Below are positions 8,280 through 15,671 of a stretch of DNA of 64,000 nt, in pieces. Both the position numbers and the translations under genes were made by a program. The notes beneath the pieces are model-generated. The model did no database searches. It saw only the letters and a list, made by a program, of their open reading frames with translations, and had not been told where the DNA came from. Numbering within the stretch: position 1 is the first letter of the stretch; each line of letters starts with the position of its first letter. The DNA comes from Acetobacter sp. CAG:977 (GTDB lineage: Bacteria > Pseudomonadota > Alphaproteobacteria > CAAGCB01 > CAG-977). The stretch is taken from contig HF994935.1 of NCBI GenBank assembly GCA_000434295.1, forward strand, positions 562,071 to 626,070, given 5' to 3'.

Positions 8280-9686
8280 ATGTTATTCAGTTCGCTGACG
8301 TTTTTGCATGTTTTTCTGCCGTCTGTTCTGGCGTTGTACTTTTTATCGCCGGTTCGGATGCGCAATTATGTTTTGCTGGTTGCCAGCATTATATTTTATG
8401 CTTGGGGCGAACCTCTTTATCTGGCAATGATGTTGTTCACCGTTATTGTCAATTATGTCGGTGCGTTGCTGATTGAAAAATCTCAGACTTCCGTTTTAAA
8501 GAAAACAGCTCTGTTCGGCACGATTTCGGTCGATTTGGGATTTTTGTTTTATTTTAAATATTTTAATTTCTTTCTTGAAAATCTGAACAAAATTGACTTT
8601 TTTGATTTTCCGTTCATTGAAGTCATTATGCCGATAGGCATTTCATTTTATACGTTTCAGGCGCTTTCCTATCTGATTGACGTTTATCGGGGCGAAGTTG
8701 CAGCCCAGCATAATTTTTATAAGCTGGCTCTTTATATTTCATTGTTCCCTCAGCTGGTTGCGGGACCGATCGTTAAATATTATGACGTGTACGAAGAAAT
8801 CAATTCCCGTAAGGAAACTTTTGAACGTTTTATGTACGGCATTCGTCGCTTTGTGATGGGGTTGGCAAAAAAAGTACTGTTAGCCGATACGTTGGGTGCC
8901 GCCGTCGATACCATATATGCTTTGCCTGTTTCTGAAATTTCGGTTTCTGCCGCATGGTTGGGCGCGATTGCGTATGCTCTTCAGCTTTACTTTGATTTTT
9001 CGGGATATTCCGATATGGCTATCGGATTGGGGCATATGTTCGGATTTAAGTTTTTGGAAAACTTTAATTATCCTTATTTGTCCAGATCTGTTTCCGAATT
9101 TTGGCGCCGATGGCATATTTCGTTATCAACATGGTTCAAACAATATCTTTATATTCCTTTGGGGGGCAACCGCATATCCAAAGGGCGGACGTATATTAAC
9201 CTGTTTATTGTTTTCCTGGTAACGGGATTTTGGCACGGGGCAAGCTGGTCTTTCATTATATGGGGGATGTGGAACGGCGTTTTGGTTTGTGCCGAACGTT
9301 TTTTCGGATTAAATAAAGATCCGTGCGGCAAATTAAGCTCTTTTTTAAGGCTGTGTTATGCCAATTTTGTGTTTTTGGCGGGTTGGGTTCTCTTTCGTTC
9401 GGATACCCTTACATACGCGTTTGATTATTTAAAGGTTATGTTCGGCATAATGCAAACAAGTCCTGATAATAACGGTGCTTTGTTCTATGCGGATAATTTG
9501 TTTACAGCGGCATTTGTCGTGGGAATACCGACGGCAATGGGCGCATTTGCAAAGATATGGGATTGGGCGTTAAAAACAAAGTTCAGAAATATGCTGTTTA
9601 ACGTATGGTTGTTATTCCTGTACGGATTGACGTTTTTGTCTTTGGCAGGCTCAACATACAATCCGTTTATTTATTTCCGTTTTTAA
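8280..9686 (+). CDS. AlgI/DltB-like MBOAT O-acyltransferase
   Basis: Polytopic inner-membrane protein of the MBOAT family, which moves acyl groups across the membrane to a periplasmic partner. It has about ten hydrophobic segments, the block FDFSGYSDMAIGLGHMFGF, then EFWRRWHISLSTW with His279 and VTGFWHGASW with His319, the expected catalytic His. ATG at 8280 has GAGG 7 bases upstream; a TTG at 8274 is less likely. Its 468 residues are typical of AlgI. It follows the AlgJ-like gene directly, and its end overlaps the convergent gene at 9683 by 4 bases. Alginate is not implied; cell-wall or polysaccharide acetylation is equally possible. Confidence 0.9.
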   Translation: MLFSSLTFLHVFLPSVLALYFLSPVRMRNYVLLVASIIFYAWGEPLYLAMMLFTVIVNYVGALLIEKSQTSVLKKTALFGTISVDLGFLFYFKYFNFFLENLNKIDFFDFPFIEVIMPIGISFYTFQALSYLIDVYRGEVAAQHNFYKLALYISLFPQLVAGPIVKYYDVYEEINSRKETFERFMYGIRRFVMGLAKKVLLADTLGAAVDTIYALPVSEISVSAAWLGAIAYALQLYFDFSGYSDMAIGLGHMFGFKFLENFNYPYLSRSVSEFWRRWHISLSTWFKQYLYIPLGGNRISKGRTYINLFIVFLVTGFWHGASWSFIIWGMWNGVLVCAERFFGLNKDPCGKLSSFLRLCYANFVFLAGWVLFRSDTLTYAFDYLKVMFGIMQTSPDNNGALFYADNLFTAAFVVGIPTAMGAFAKIWDWALKTKFRNMLFNVWLLFLYGLTFLSLAGSTYNPFIYFRF

Positions 9687-10486
9687 CGGCGTTTTTTAGT
9701 TTTTTTCCTTTTTGTTTTTGAGGCGGCTTTTTTCTTGGGTGTTGCCAGATAGCTTGTTTTTTTCTTTTTCGGAGCTTTGGACGCGCAAACGGTTTCTCCG
9801 TTTTCCAAAGACACCATTTCTTCTCCGTACGGGCAGGTAAAGCAACCGCCGTCGGCTTTTCTGTACGGAGCGTTTTTGGGGCACGCCCGGCAAGCCCATT
9901 TCCCCGAAGCGTCTTTTTCAACATAAGGGCATAAAAAGTCGTTTGTCGCGGCTAATTTTTTGCAGGTTGCGATCTGTCTGGCGGCACTGTCGTCGTTCGG
10001 ATAAGAAGTCTCACAAACGTTTTTCAGCTTTACTTTGTTTTGAAAGGTTTCTTCTTTCGGGGGCGGAGGCAGTAAAGTCTTGTAATTTGCGCTGAGGCGT
10101 TTTGCGATAAGGGCGGCTTGTTCGTCGGAAACTTTTTCGCCGTCCGGTTTTCGTGCACTACCGTCGGTTACGGGATAATTGCTCAGGCACATGGGATAGC
10201 CGTCTTTTTTGACGATCAGCGTGCCTTCCGGACACAGGAAACAGCCTGCTTTGTCTTTGATGTCGTCAATCATATAGACGGATTTTCCGCGGCAAGACAG
10301 GCAAGCGCCGTATTTTTTTCCGGGATATTCGTGTTTTTTTCCCGTTTCGCACTTTTCCCTGCGCCGGTACAGAAAATTATAAATGACGGGTGCCGATACT
10401 TTCGGTACATACGAATAAGAATAAGCAGAAGCCTGATTTTCAATCAGAGCGGAAAAGCAAAAAACGGCAAGAATCAGCAACTTCAT
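9683..10486 (-). CDS. Secreted protein with two six-cysteine modules and a basic tail
   Basis: I do not recognise a named family. A signal peptide covers residues 1 to about 21. Two related modules follow: Cys46, 62, 65, 82, 85, 100 and Cys186, 199, 202, 215, 218, 234. In both, the core reads ACxxC, then 12 to 16 residues, then GCFxCPxG, then a last Cys 14 or 15 residues on. One more Cys pair (158, 175) and a Pro-rich stretch (140-143) lie between. The last 30 residues are almost all Lys, Arg, Ala and Thr. The pattern suggests disulfide bonds in the periplasm or outside the cell. Its start overlaps the stop of the Sel1 gene by 4 bases (ATGA), so they are co-translated. Confidence 0.8.
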   Translation of the reverse strand: MKLLILAVFCFSALIENQASAYSYSYVPKVSAPVIYNFLYRRREKCETGKKHEYPGKKYGACLSCRGKSVYMIDDIKDKAGCFLCPEGTLIVKKDGYPMCLSNYPVTDGSARKPDGEKVSDEQAALIAKRLSANYKTLLPPPPKEETFQNKVKLKNVCETSYPNDDSAARQIATCKKLAATNDFLCPYVEKDASGKWACRACPKNAPYRKADGGCFTCPYGEEMVSLENGETVCASKAPKKKKTSYLATPKKKAASKTKRKKTKKRR

Positions 10487-11688
10487 TCTTTATCCTCCCG
10501 TTTTTCCTGCCACGGAAGATTCAAATCGCAAACGCCGGTCATTTCCGCGCCCAGACAAGCATTTTTATAGACGCTGATTTTAATAACGGCTTTTTGATGT
10601 AAGGCTCTGTTCAACAGGCGTTTGTTTTCTGGTGTTGTATAAAGAGTGATGCCGCAAGCCTCAAAAACCTGATCTCTTCCGTCCGTTCCTTGAGAAGAAA
10701 CGCCGTCTCTGACATCAAAGGAACGGTAATAGTCGGGATGGAAAATTTTAACGGCATAAGTTTGAATTTTAGGATTTTTTCTTCCCGTGCCGAATAACAG
10801 TTCTTTGGGAGAGCAGTCTTCGGGTATGGCGATATCGCGAACCGATGTTTTTCCGACGGAAGGTTTTGAATTGCCGATAAAATCGTTCCAATCGTTCAAA
10901 GCTTCGTTTAATTGAGCTTGTTCCAAGATTTCTTTAGCGGCGGTTCTGTTTTTTTTGACGCCGTGTCCGTAAAACAGGCGCAAGGCTTTGATGAATTTAT
11001 TGTCGCACTTTTTAAGCCAGTAAGAAGTATCTTTTGCGCTCGGTCGCATACCGATGCCGTAATAAGACATTTCGACCAAAGCGCATTGAGCGTCTTTGCT
11101 GGGTTTTTTAACGTCATGAGCGGCGCGGCGCAACCATCTTAAAGCGCGTTCGGCGTTTGCGGGAACGCCTTTCCCTTCCAGATAGAGCCGTCCCAGTCTG
11201 TATTCCGCGACGGAATTTCCGGCTTTTGCGCCTTTTTGGTAAAAATCGAAAGCTTTGTCAAATTCGTTGCGCCTGTAATACAAACGTCCCAGTTCGTTGT
11301 GGCAAAAGAAGTTGTTTTCTTTGTCGGCACATTTTTGATACCACTTGACGCCTTCGTCAAAGTCTTCCTTGACGCCGTATCGTCCCGAAACGTAAGCAAA
11401 TCCCAGCATGGAACAGGCACGCAAATATTCTGCGTTGCACAGCCTGACCAATTCGGGCAAAGCGGCATCCGTTTTTTTGGCGTAAAGGTCGGCTTCGGCT
11501 TTTCTGAAATCTTTTTTTTGTTGTTCTTCCGCTTTGATTTGTTCGGGAGTTTTTTTCTTAACTTTTTTTACCGGCTTTTTTTTTGCTTTTTTATACCTTC
11601 GCGTTGCGGCATAGGACGGCTGAAAATTGCTGATGACGGCGCTGTCAAACAAGAATAATCCCAGAAAAACGCAAAGCCATAATCGCAT
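10483..11688 (-). CDS. Secreted Sel1-repeat (TPR-like) protein
   Basis: A signal peptide (about 1-27, ending PSYAA) is followed by a Lys-rich segment and then Sel1-like repeats at about 60-270. These include LGFAYVSGRYGVKEDFDEGV, ELGRLYYRRNEFDKAF and RLGRLYLEGKGVPANAERAL. Such repeats form a helical solenoid that binds proteins. The last 120 residues are a separate domain with several Cys (EDCSPKELLF, FEACGITLYTT, KNACLGAEMTGVCDLN) that I do not recognise. It is the first gene of a two-gene unit with the cysteine-module protein, so a role as its partner or scaffold is plausible. The true function is unknown. Confidence 0.82.
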   Translation of the reverse strand: MRLWLCVFLGLFLFDSAVISNFQPSYAATRRYKKAKKKPVKKVKKKTPEQIKAEEQQKKDFRKAEADLYAKKTDAALPELVRLCNAEYLRACSMLGFAYVSGRYGVKEDFDEGVKWYQKCADKENNFFCHNELGRLYYRRNEFDKAFDFYQKGAKAGNSVAEYRLGRLYLEGKGVPANAERALRWLRRAAHDVKKPSKDAQCALVEMSYYGIGMRPSAKDTSYWLKKCDNKFIKALRLFYGHGVKKNRTAAKEILEQAQLNEALNDWNDFIGNSKPSVGKTSVRDIAIPEDCSPKELLFGTGRKNPKIQTYAVKIFHPDYYRSFDVRDGVSSQGTDGRDQVFEACGITLYTTPENKRLLNRALHQKAVIKISVYKNACLGAEMTGVCDLNLPWQEKREDKE

Positions 11689-11761
11689 CGTCCGACCTCT
11701 TTTTTTAATTTTATCAGATTATACAAAATACTCGGAGACGCCTACAGTTTTTTTCAATCGG

Positions 11762-11790
11762 TTGACAGGAAAATCCAAAAGCTTTCTAAT
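11762..11790 (+). promoter_or_regulatory. Sigma-70-type promoter for the lipoprotein gene
   Basis: The -35 box TTGACA at 11762-11767 is separated by 17 bases from TCTAAT at 11785-11790. It lies 33 bases before the ATG at 11824, in the gap between two divergent genes. Confidence 0.65.
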
Positions 11791-11823
11791 TATATAAAAG
11801 GTTGAACAAAGAAAGGGACAAAG

Positions 11824-12348
11824 ATGAAAAAATATATAGCTCTGTTAGCCGGTATTTGCGTTCTTTCATCCTGCGCTTCGGCGCCGAAACCCGAACCTGC
11901 TTCTGCAAAATGCCCCCCTCCCGTCAAAAGGGAAGCAAAGTTCATTCCCGAACAATATGCTCCGTATGCGGGGCAGGGGACGGCAAAAATCAACGGACGC
12001 CTGTGCGTTAAAGATACGGCGGGCAAAAAGAAATGTTTGGCAAATCAGCTGATCGTTGCGAACCCCGTTACGGATTATTCCACGGAATGGTTTGAACGCC
12101 ATTGGTCAAAGGGCGTTTTTTTGGAACCGCCTCTGCCCGAAGCGCGCAAACACACCCGCACGGTCAAGACGGATGCTCAGGGGTATTTCAGTTTTACGGA
12201 CTTAAAGCCCGGTTCTTATTATGTCGGCGCGGTTGTCTGCCCGCCGTGCATCAAAGGCAAACAACCTTATAAGTACCAGCGTCTGGGTGCCAAAGTAACC
12301 ATGAAAAAGTCGGTTAAAGCAGATTTAAAGCCGCTTTATACGCCTTAA
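11824..12348 (+). CDS. Lipoprotein with a carboxypeptidase-regulatory-like fold
   Basis: The start MKKYIALLAGICVLSSC is a lipoprotein signal with lipobox LSSC and lipidated Cys17. The C-terminal half has the pattern TVKTDAQGYFSFTDLKPGSYYV, typical of the beta-sandwich domain called carboxypeptidase regulatory-like or CNA-B-like. Two more Cys pairs appear (LCVKDTAGKKKC and VCPPC) and could form disulfides. It probably sits in the outer or inner membrane facing the periplasm. It has its own promoter and terminator, so it is monocistronic. The specific role is unknown. Confidence 0.8.
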   Translation: MKKYIALLAGICVLSSCASAPKPEPASAKCPPPVKREAKFIPEQYAPYAGQGTAKINGRLCVKDTAGKKKCLANQLIVANPVTDYSTEWFERHWSKGVFLEPPLPEARKHTRTVKTDAQGYFSFTDLKPGSYYVGAVVCPPCIKGKQPYKYQRLGAKVTMKKSVKADLKPLYTP

Positions 12349-12369
12349 AATACAGTATAAACAAACAAG

Positions 12370-12399
12370 GCGCCGTTTTTAAAAGACGGCGCTTTTTTT
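12370..12399 (+). terminator. Rho-independent terminator
   Basis: The stem GCGCCGT (12370-12376) pairs with ACGGCGC (12386-12392) and is followed by seven T. It closes the lipoprotein gene. Confidence 0.85.
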
Positions 12400-12461
12400 C
12401 GTTGGTAAAACCAACAGGAACAGGTATCCTGTAAGCCTTTGAAAAATAAAAGGAGGTTGTT

Positions 12462-13880
12462 TTGTCGTCTGCCCGCGAAAATATTTCAATGACCGAACCC
12501 GTCCGCAGGCTGTTTTGGAAGTACGTCCTTCCGACATTGGCGGCTGTTGTCATAAACGGGTTGTACGTTATGGTTGACGGTATTTTTATCGGCAGGTATA
12601 TCGGGACGAACGGTTTGGCGGCAATTAACCTGATTTGGCCGTTGTTCGGCGTTCTTTTGGGGTTGGGCGGGATGATCGGCACGGCGGGTGCCGCATTGTG
12701 CTTGATTGAGAAAGGCAGGGGCGACTTTGAAAAAGCGCGCCGCTATGTCGGGAACAGCATCATTTTGCTGGTCGTGTCGGGCATATTTGTTTATTTCTTT
12801 TTGCATTATACCGCTTTGCCCGTGCTTAACCTGCAGATAAAAGACGCTCCGGACGTCCTTGCCAAAGGCATGGAATATGTTTCCGTGTTGCAGGTCGCCG
12901 GAGTTTTTACGGTATCGGCGACGGCTTTTCCTTTGTTAATTCGCAACGACGACCATCCGAATTTGGCTACAAAGCTGATGCTGGCAGGGGCGGTTTCCAA
13001 TATTGTCGGAGACTGGTTGTTGGTTGCTCATTTAGAGTGGGGGATGAAAGGTGCTGCATTGGCAACGGTCGGGGCTCAAGGCGTTATTTCCTTGATTTCC
13101 TTAGGACATTTCTTTTCGCGCAGAGCGAACCTGCGCCTGAAACTTAACGATTTAAGGTTTTCTTTGCAAGCGACCGTAAAGACGTCCGTTTTGGGCTTTT
13201 CCAGCTTTTTTATGTACGTTTATTTCAGTTTTTTGGGAGCCCTTTACAACTATGTTTTTGACAAATACGGCGGATCGGTTTCCGTCGCCGCTTATGCGTT
13301 GGTTGGGTATTATTCGGGACTGTATTATATGTTTTCCGAAGGGTTGTCTGCGGGTATTCAACCCATTGTCAGCTATAATTACGGCGCGGGAAAATATTAT
13401 AACGTCAGGCGCGTGTTGCATATGGCGTTAAAAGTCGTGTTCATAAGTGCGGCCGTTTTTATGGCATTTATTTATATCTTTCCGGATTTTTGCATCGATT
13501 TGGTAAATTCTAAAGATCCCGAACTGCATAAAGCATCCTTGACGGGGCTTCGTTTGCATTTGCTGACATGTTATTTGGAAGCGTTTATTTTGGTCGGCAC
13601 GGTTTATTTTCAATCGGTGGACAATGCAAAGACGGCGACGGCGGTTTCATGCGTGAATTTGTTTATTCAGGTTCCGTTCGTTTTGTTGTTACCGTTAAAA
13701 TGGGGGACAGAAGGGATTTGGTTGGCGTATCCCGTTGCGAACGTTCCGCTGGCGTTGTTTGTTTTTATTGCGCTGACAAAGGACTTGCGCCGAAAGACAA
13801 AGCGTTTGAAAAAGAAACATAAAGAAAAACTTTATGACCGGCTTTGCAAGCGCGACATGCTGAACGTGCAGCCGCAATAA
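12462..13880 (+). CDS. MATE family multidrug/Na+ antiporter
   Basis: Inner-membrane efflux protein that exports organic cations in exchange for Na+ or H+. It has about twelve hydrophobic segments in two halves. Typical MATE wording includes YVLPTLAAVVINGLYVMVDG, FIGRYIGTNGLAAINL and, in the second half, YYSGLYYMFSEGLSAGIQP and YNYGAGKY. The start is TTG at 12462: a perfect AGGAGG at 12451-12456 lies 5 bases upstream, while the next ATG (12489) has no such site. The last 25 residues are strongly basic and cytoplasmic. Its 3' end overlaps the convergent queH by 49 bases. The substrate cannot be read from the sequence. Confidence 0.92.
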   Translation: MSSARENISMTEPVRRLFWKYVLPTLAAVVINGLYVMVDGIFIGRYIGTNGLAAINLIWPLFGVLLGLGGMIGTAGAALCLIEKGRGDFEKARRYVGNSIILLVVSGIFVYFFLHYTALPVLNLQIKDAPDVLAKGMEYVSVLQVAGVFTVSATAFPLLIRNDDHPNLATKLMLAGAVSNIVGDWLLVAHLEWGMKGAALATVGAQGVISLISLGHFFSRRANLRLKLNDLRFSLQATVKTSVLGFSSFFMYVYFSFLGALYNYVFDKYGGSVSVAAYALVGYYSGLYYMFSEGLSAGIQPIVSYNYGAGKYYNVRRVLHMALKVVFISAAVFMAFIYIFPDFCIDLVNSKDPELHKASLTGLRLHLLTCYLEAFILVGTVYFQSVDNAKTATAVSCVNLFIQVPFVLLLPLKWGTEGIWLAYPVANVPLALFVFIALTKDLRRKTKRLKKKHKEKLYDRLCKRDMLNVQPQ

Positions 13881-14383
13881 TTTTGGGCATACATCTTTGT
13901 TTCTTTGACGATTTGTTGGCGTTTTTGTTCCAATCCGCCTTTTCGCCAATTCGTATCGTCATAAACGATGCCGAATTCGTCGGCAGCGGTTTTTGCCGCT
14001 AAATTAACTTGTTCCAGATTTTTATATCTGGACACGCCCAGAACCGAGGTCAGCGTGTCAAAACCGTTTTTTGCGGCATAATCAGCGGCGCGGCGCAAAC
14101 GCATCAGGAAACAGGCGGAACATCTTTTCCCGCGTTCGGGTTCGTTTTCCAACCCTTTGACGGCATTCAACCATTCTTGCGGATTGTATTCCAAAGAAAT
14201 GAAGGGAACGCCCAAAGAATTGCAAAATTTTTCGTTTTCTTCTTTTCTTTTAAGATATTCCTGCAACGGATGGATGTTCGGGTTATAGAACAGGACGGCG
14301 AAGTCTTTTTTTTCTTCGGCGAACTTTTGTATTACGGCGCACGAACAAGGGGCGCAACAGGAAAGAAGCAGAATTTTTGACAT
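13832..14383 (-). CDS. queH: Epoxyqueuosine reductase QueH
   Basis: Performs the last step of queuosine synthesis in tRNA, reducing epoxyqueuosine; a non-cobalamin replacement for QueG. The family cysteines are present: SCCAPCSC (Cys9, 10, 13, 15), GKRCSACF (Cys88, 91) and a final YCGC near residue 169. These provide the iron-sulfur ligands and a redox pair. ATG at 14383 is chosen because the upstream in-frame ATG (14419) lies inside the terminator of the preceding gene. The coding end runs 49 bases into the MATE gene on the other strand. Confidence 0.92.
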   Translation of the reverse strand: MSKILLLSCCAPCSCAVIQKFAEEKKDFAVLFYNPNIHPLQEYLKRKEENEKFCNSLGVPFISLEYNPQEWLNAVKGLENEPERGKRCSACFLMRLRRAADYAAKNGFDTLTSVLGVSRYKNLEQVNLAAKTAADEFGIVYDDTNWRKGGLEQKRQQIVKETKMYAQNYCGCTFSMSRLQSRS

Positions 14384-14397
14384 GGTTTTATTCAAAC

Positions 14398-14429
14398 AAA
14401 AACGGCTCTGAAAAATCAAAGCCGTTTTA
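14398..14429 (-). terminator. Rho-independent terminator
   Basis: AACGGCT at 14401-14407 pairs with AGCCGTT at 14420-14426. Read on the minus strand it is followed by a T-rich run. It ends the small DUF2934 gene just before queH. Confidence 0.7.
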
Positions 14430-14447
14430 TGGAAATGAAAAGTCAGC

Positions 14448-14642
14448 TTACTTTTTAGCGGCGGCTTTTTTAGCCGGAGCTTTTTTAGCGGGCTTTTCTT
14501 CGCACGCGCACTTGCATTCGCCTTCTTTGCCGCCTTCCTGAACTTCGGCTTCCAGCCAGCAGTCGATTTCGACGCCTTCAGGGCAACCGTTGTTCAGCCA
14601 AATAAAGTAGGCTGCTTCGCGGACTTTATCTTCGTTTGACAT
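14448..14642 (-). CDS. Small DUF2934 protein with Cys cluster and histone-like tail
   Basis: 64 residues. The first 34 match the DUF2934 pattern: REAAYFIWLNNGCPEG then a WLEAE motif. A short Cys cluster (CKCAC) follows near residue 44. The last 14 residues are Lys, Ala and Pro only (AKKAPAKKAAAKK), like the tail of bacterial histone H1-like proteins that bind DNA. On the minus strand GGGAGA lies just before the ATG, and a terminator follows the stop, so it is a real monocistronic gene. The function of DUF2934 is unknown; nucleic acid binding by the tail is an inference. Confidence 0.85.
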   Translation of the reverse strand: MSNEDKVREAAYFIWLNNGCPEGVEIDCWLEAEVQEGGKEGECKCACEEKPAKKAPAKKAAAKK

Positions 14643-14787
14643 TCAATTTTCTCCCAAAAGAATATTTAATTCGTTGTTGCAGAGCTGTTTTTCTTCTCAC
14701 GCACTTTATACTTTAGCGGTTTTTATGGAAAATTCAATTTTTTTTCGCGCAAGGCTCCGTAAAAAAGAAGGAGTAAAGCCTTTTTAT

Positions 14788-15507
14788 TTAAAAGTGAGCT
14801 CTTCGTCTGTATCGTTCGGGGCGTATGTTTTTGGGCGGCAAGGGGTATTTTTTTAAATGTTTTTGCCGTTTCGGATCAGGGATATTGCCTTTAAGAACGA
14901 TGAACTTTGAAACGGCCGTTTTATAGTCGGGTAACAATTTTTGTAAAACTTGCCAACGTTCGGTAACCTGCTGTTCGGGGAAATATCTGGATCGTTTTTT
15001 CAGTCTGGGCAGCACCGTTTCGGGGGGCGCGTCAATGAAACGCATTTCGACAAAGTAGCCTTCGTTGATGATGTTGCGGTATAAATCCAAATGTTTCGGA
15101 TTGGCGTTGCTGTGTTCGAACAAGACGGGAAATTTTTTGTTGACGGCTCTGTCGAGCAGGTTGTATCCGATCCATCTGGCGGGCAGTTCCCAACGTTCAA
15201 AAGCTTTTTTGGGGTCGCGGGCAAAGTCTTTTTTGTATTCGTCCAGCGATTCCATGATTTCGTCAAAGCCGATATAAAGCAAGTCCGGATGCTTGCGCCG
15301 GATTTTTTTGGAACGGAACGTTTTCCCGGAAGCCGGCAATCCCGACAGGTTAATCAGGACGGGGCGTTTTTCCGAATGCAGGAAACGGGTCTTTTTTTCG
15401 AACAGATTTTCGACTTCTTTTCGGATTTTATCAGCGTCGCACCCTTCGGGAAGCAAGCTTTCCAAAGACGTTCCGTTCGGGAAAATTCCGCCGGTAACCG
15501 AGGCCAT
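14788..15507 (-). CDS. Zeta-toxin-like P-loop kinase
   Basis: The Walker A motif GLPASGKT at residues 56-63 follows a strand VLINLSG. An acidic FDEIMESL follows near residue 82, and a later Arg-rich segment (PRLKKRSRYFP) could form the lid. This is the layout of the zeta toxin and related kinases that phosphorylate UDP-activated sugars or other small molecules. No epsilon-type antitoxin gene lies beside it. The gap to the DUF2934 gene holds no reading frame of note. It may therefore be a housekeeping or resistance kinase rather than a toxin. AAGGAAAGGA precedes the ATG on the minus strand. Confidence 0.7.
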   Translation of the reverse strand: MASVTGGIFPNGTSLESLLPEGCDADKIRKEVENLFEKKTRFLHSEKRPVLINLSGLPASGKTFRSKKIRRKHPDLLYIGFDEIMESLDEYKKDFARDPKKAFERWELPARWIGYNLLDRAVNKKFPVLFEHSNANPKHLDLYRNIINEGYFVEMRFIDAPPETVLPRLKKRSRYFPEQQVTERWQVLQKLLPDYKTAVSKFIVLKGNIPDPKRQKHLKKYPLPPKNIRPERYRRRAHF

Positions 15508-15671
15508 CCGTTTTATCCTTTCCTTAAGGGGAGCGCGCAGTTTTTTCTTGAAAAATTTTTAACCGATTTTTTTTGGCTCGGCAATGTCTTTTAAATCATT
15601 TATGACTGGAAAAGGGCGGAACGATTGTGTATTTTTAGCATATCGAAAACTTAATTGCGGGAAGCAGTCCA

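Noticed and set aside
14448..15507. Toxin-antitoxin pair made of the DUF2934 protein and the zeta-like kinase
   Set aside because: The genes are 145 bases apart, the small protein lacks epsilon character, and each seems to be transcribed alone.
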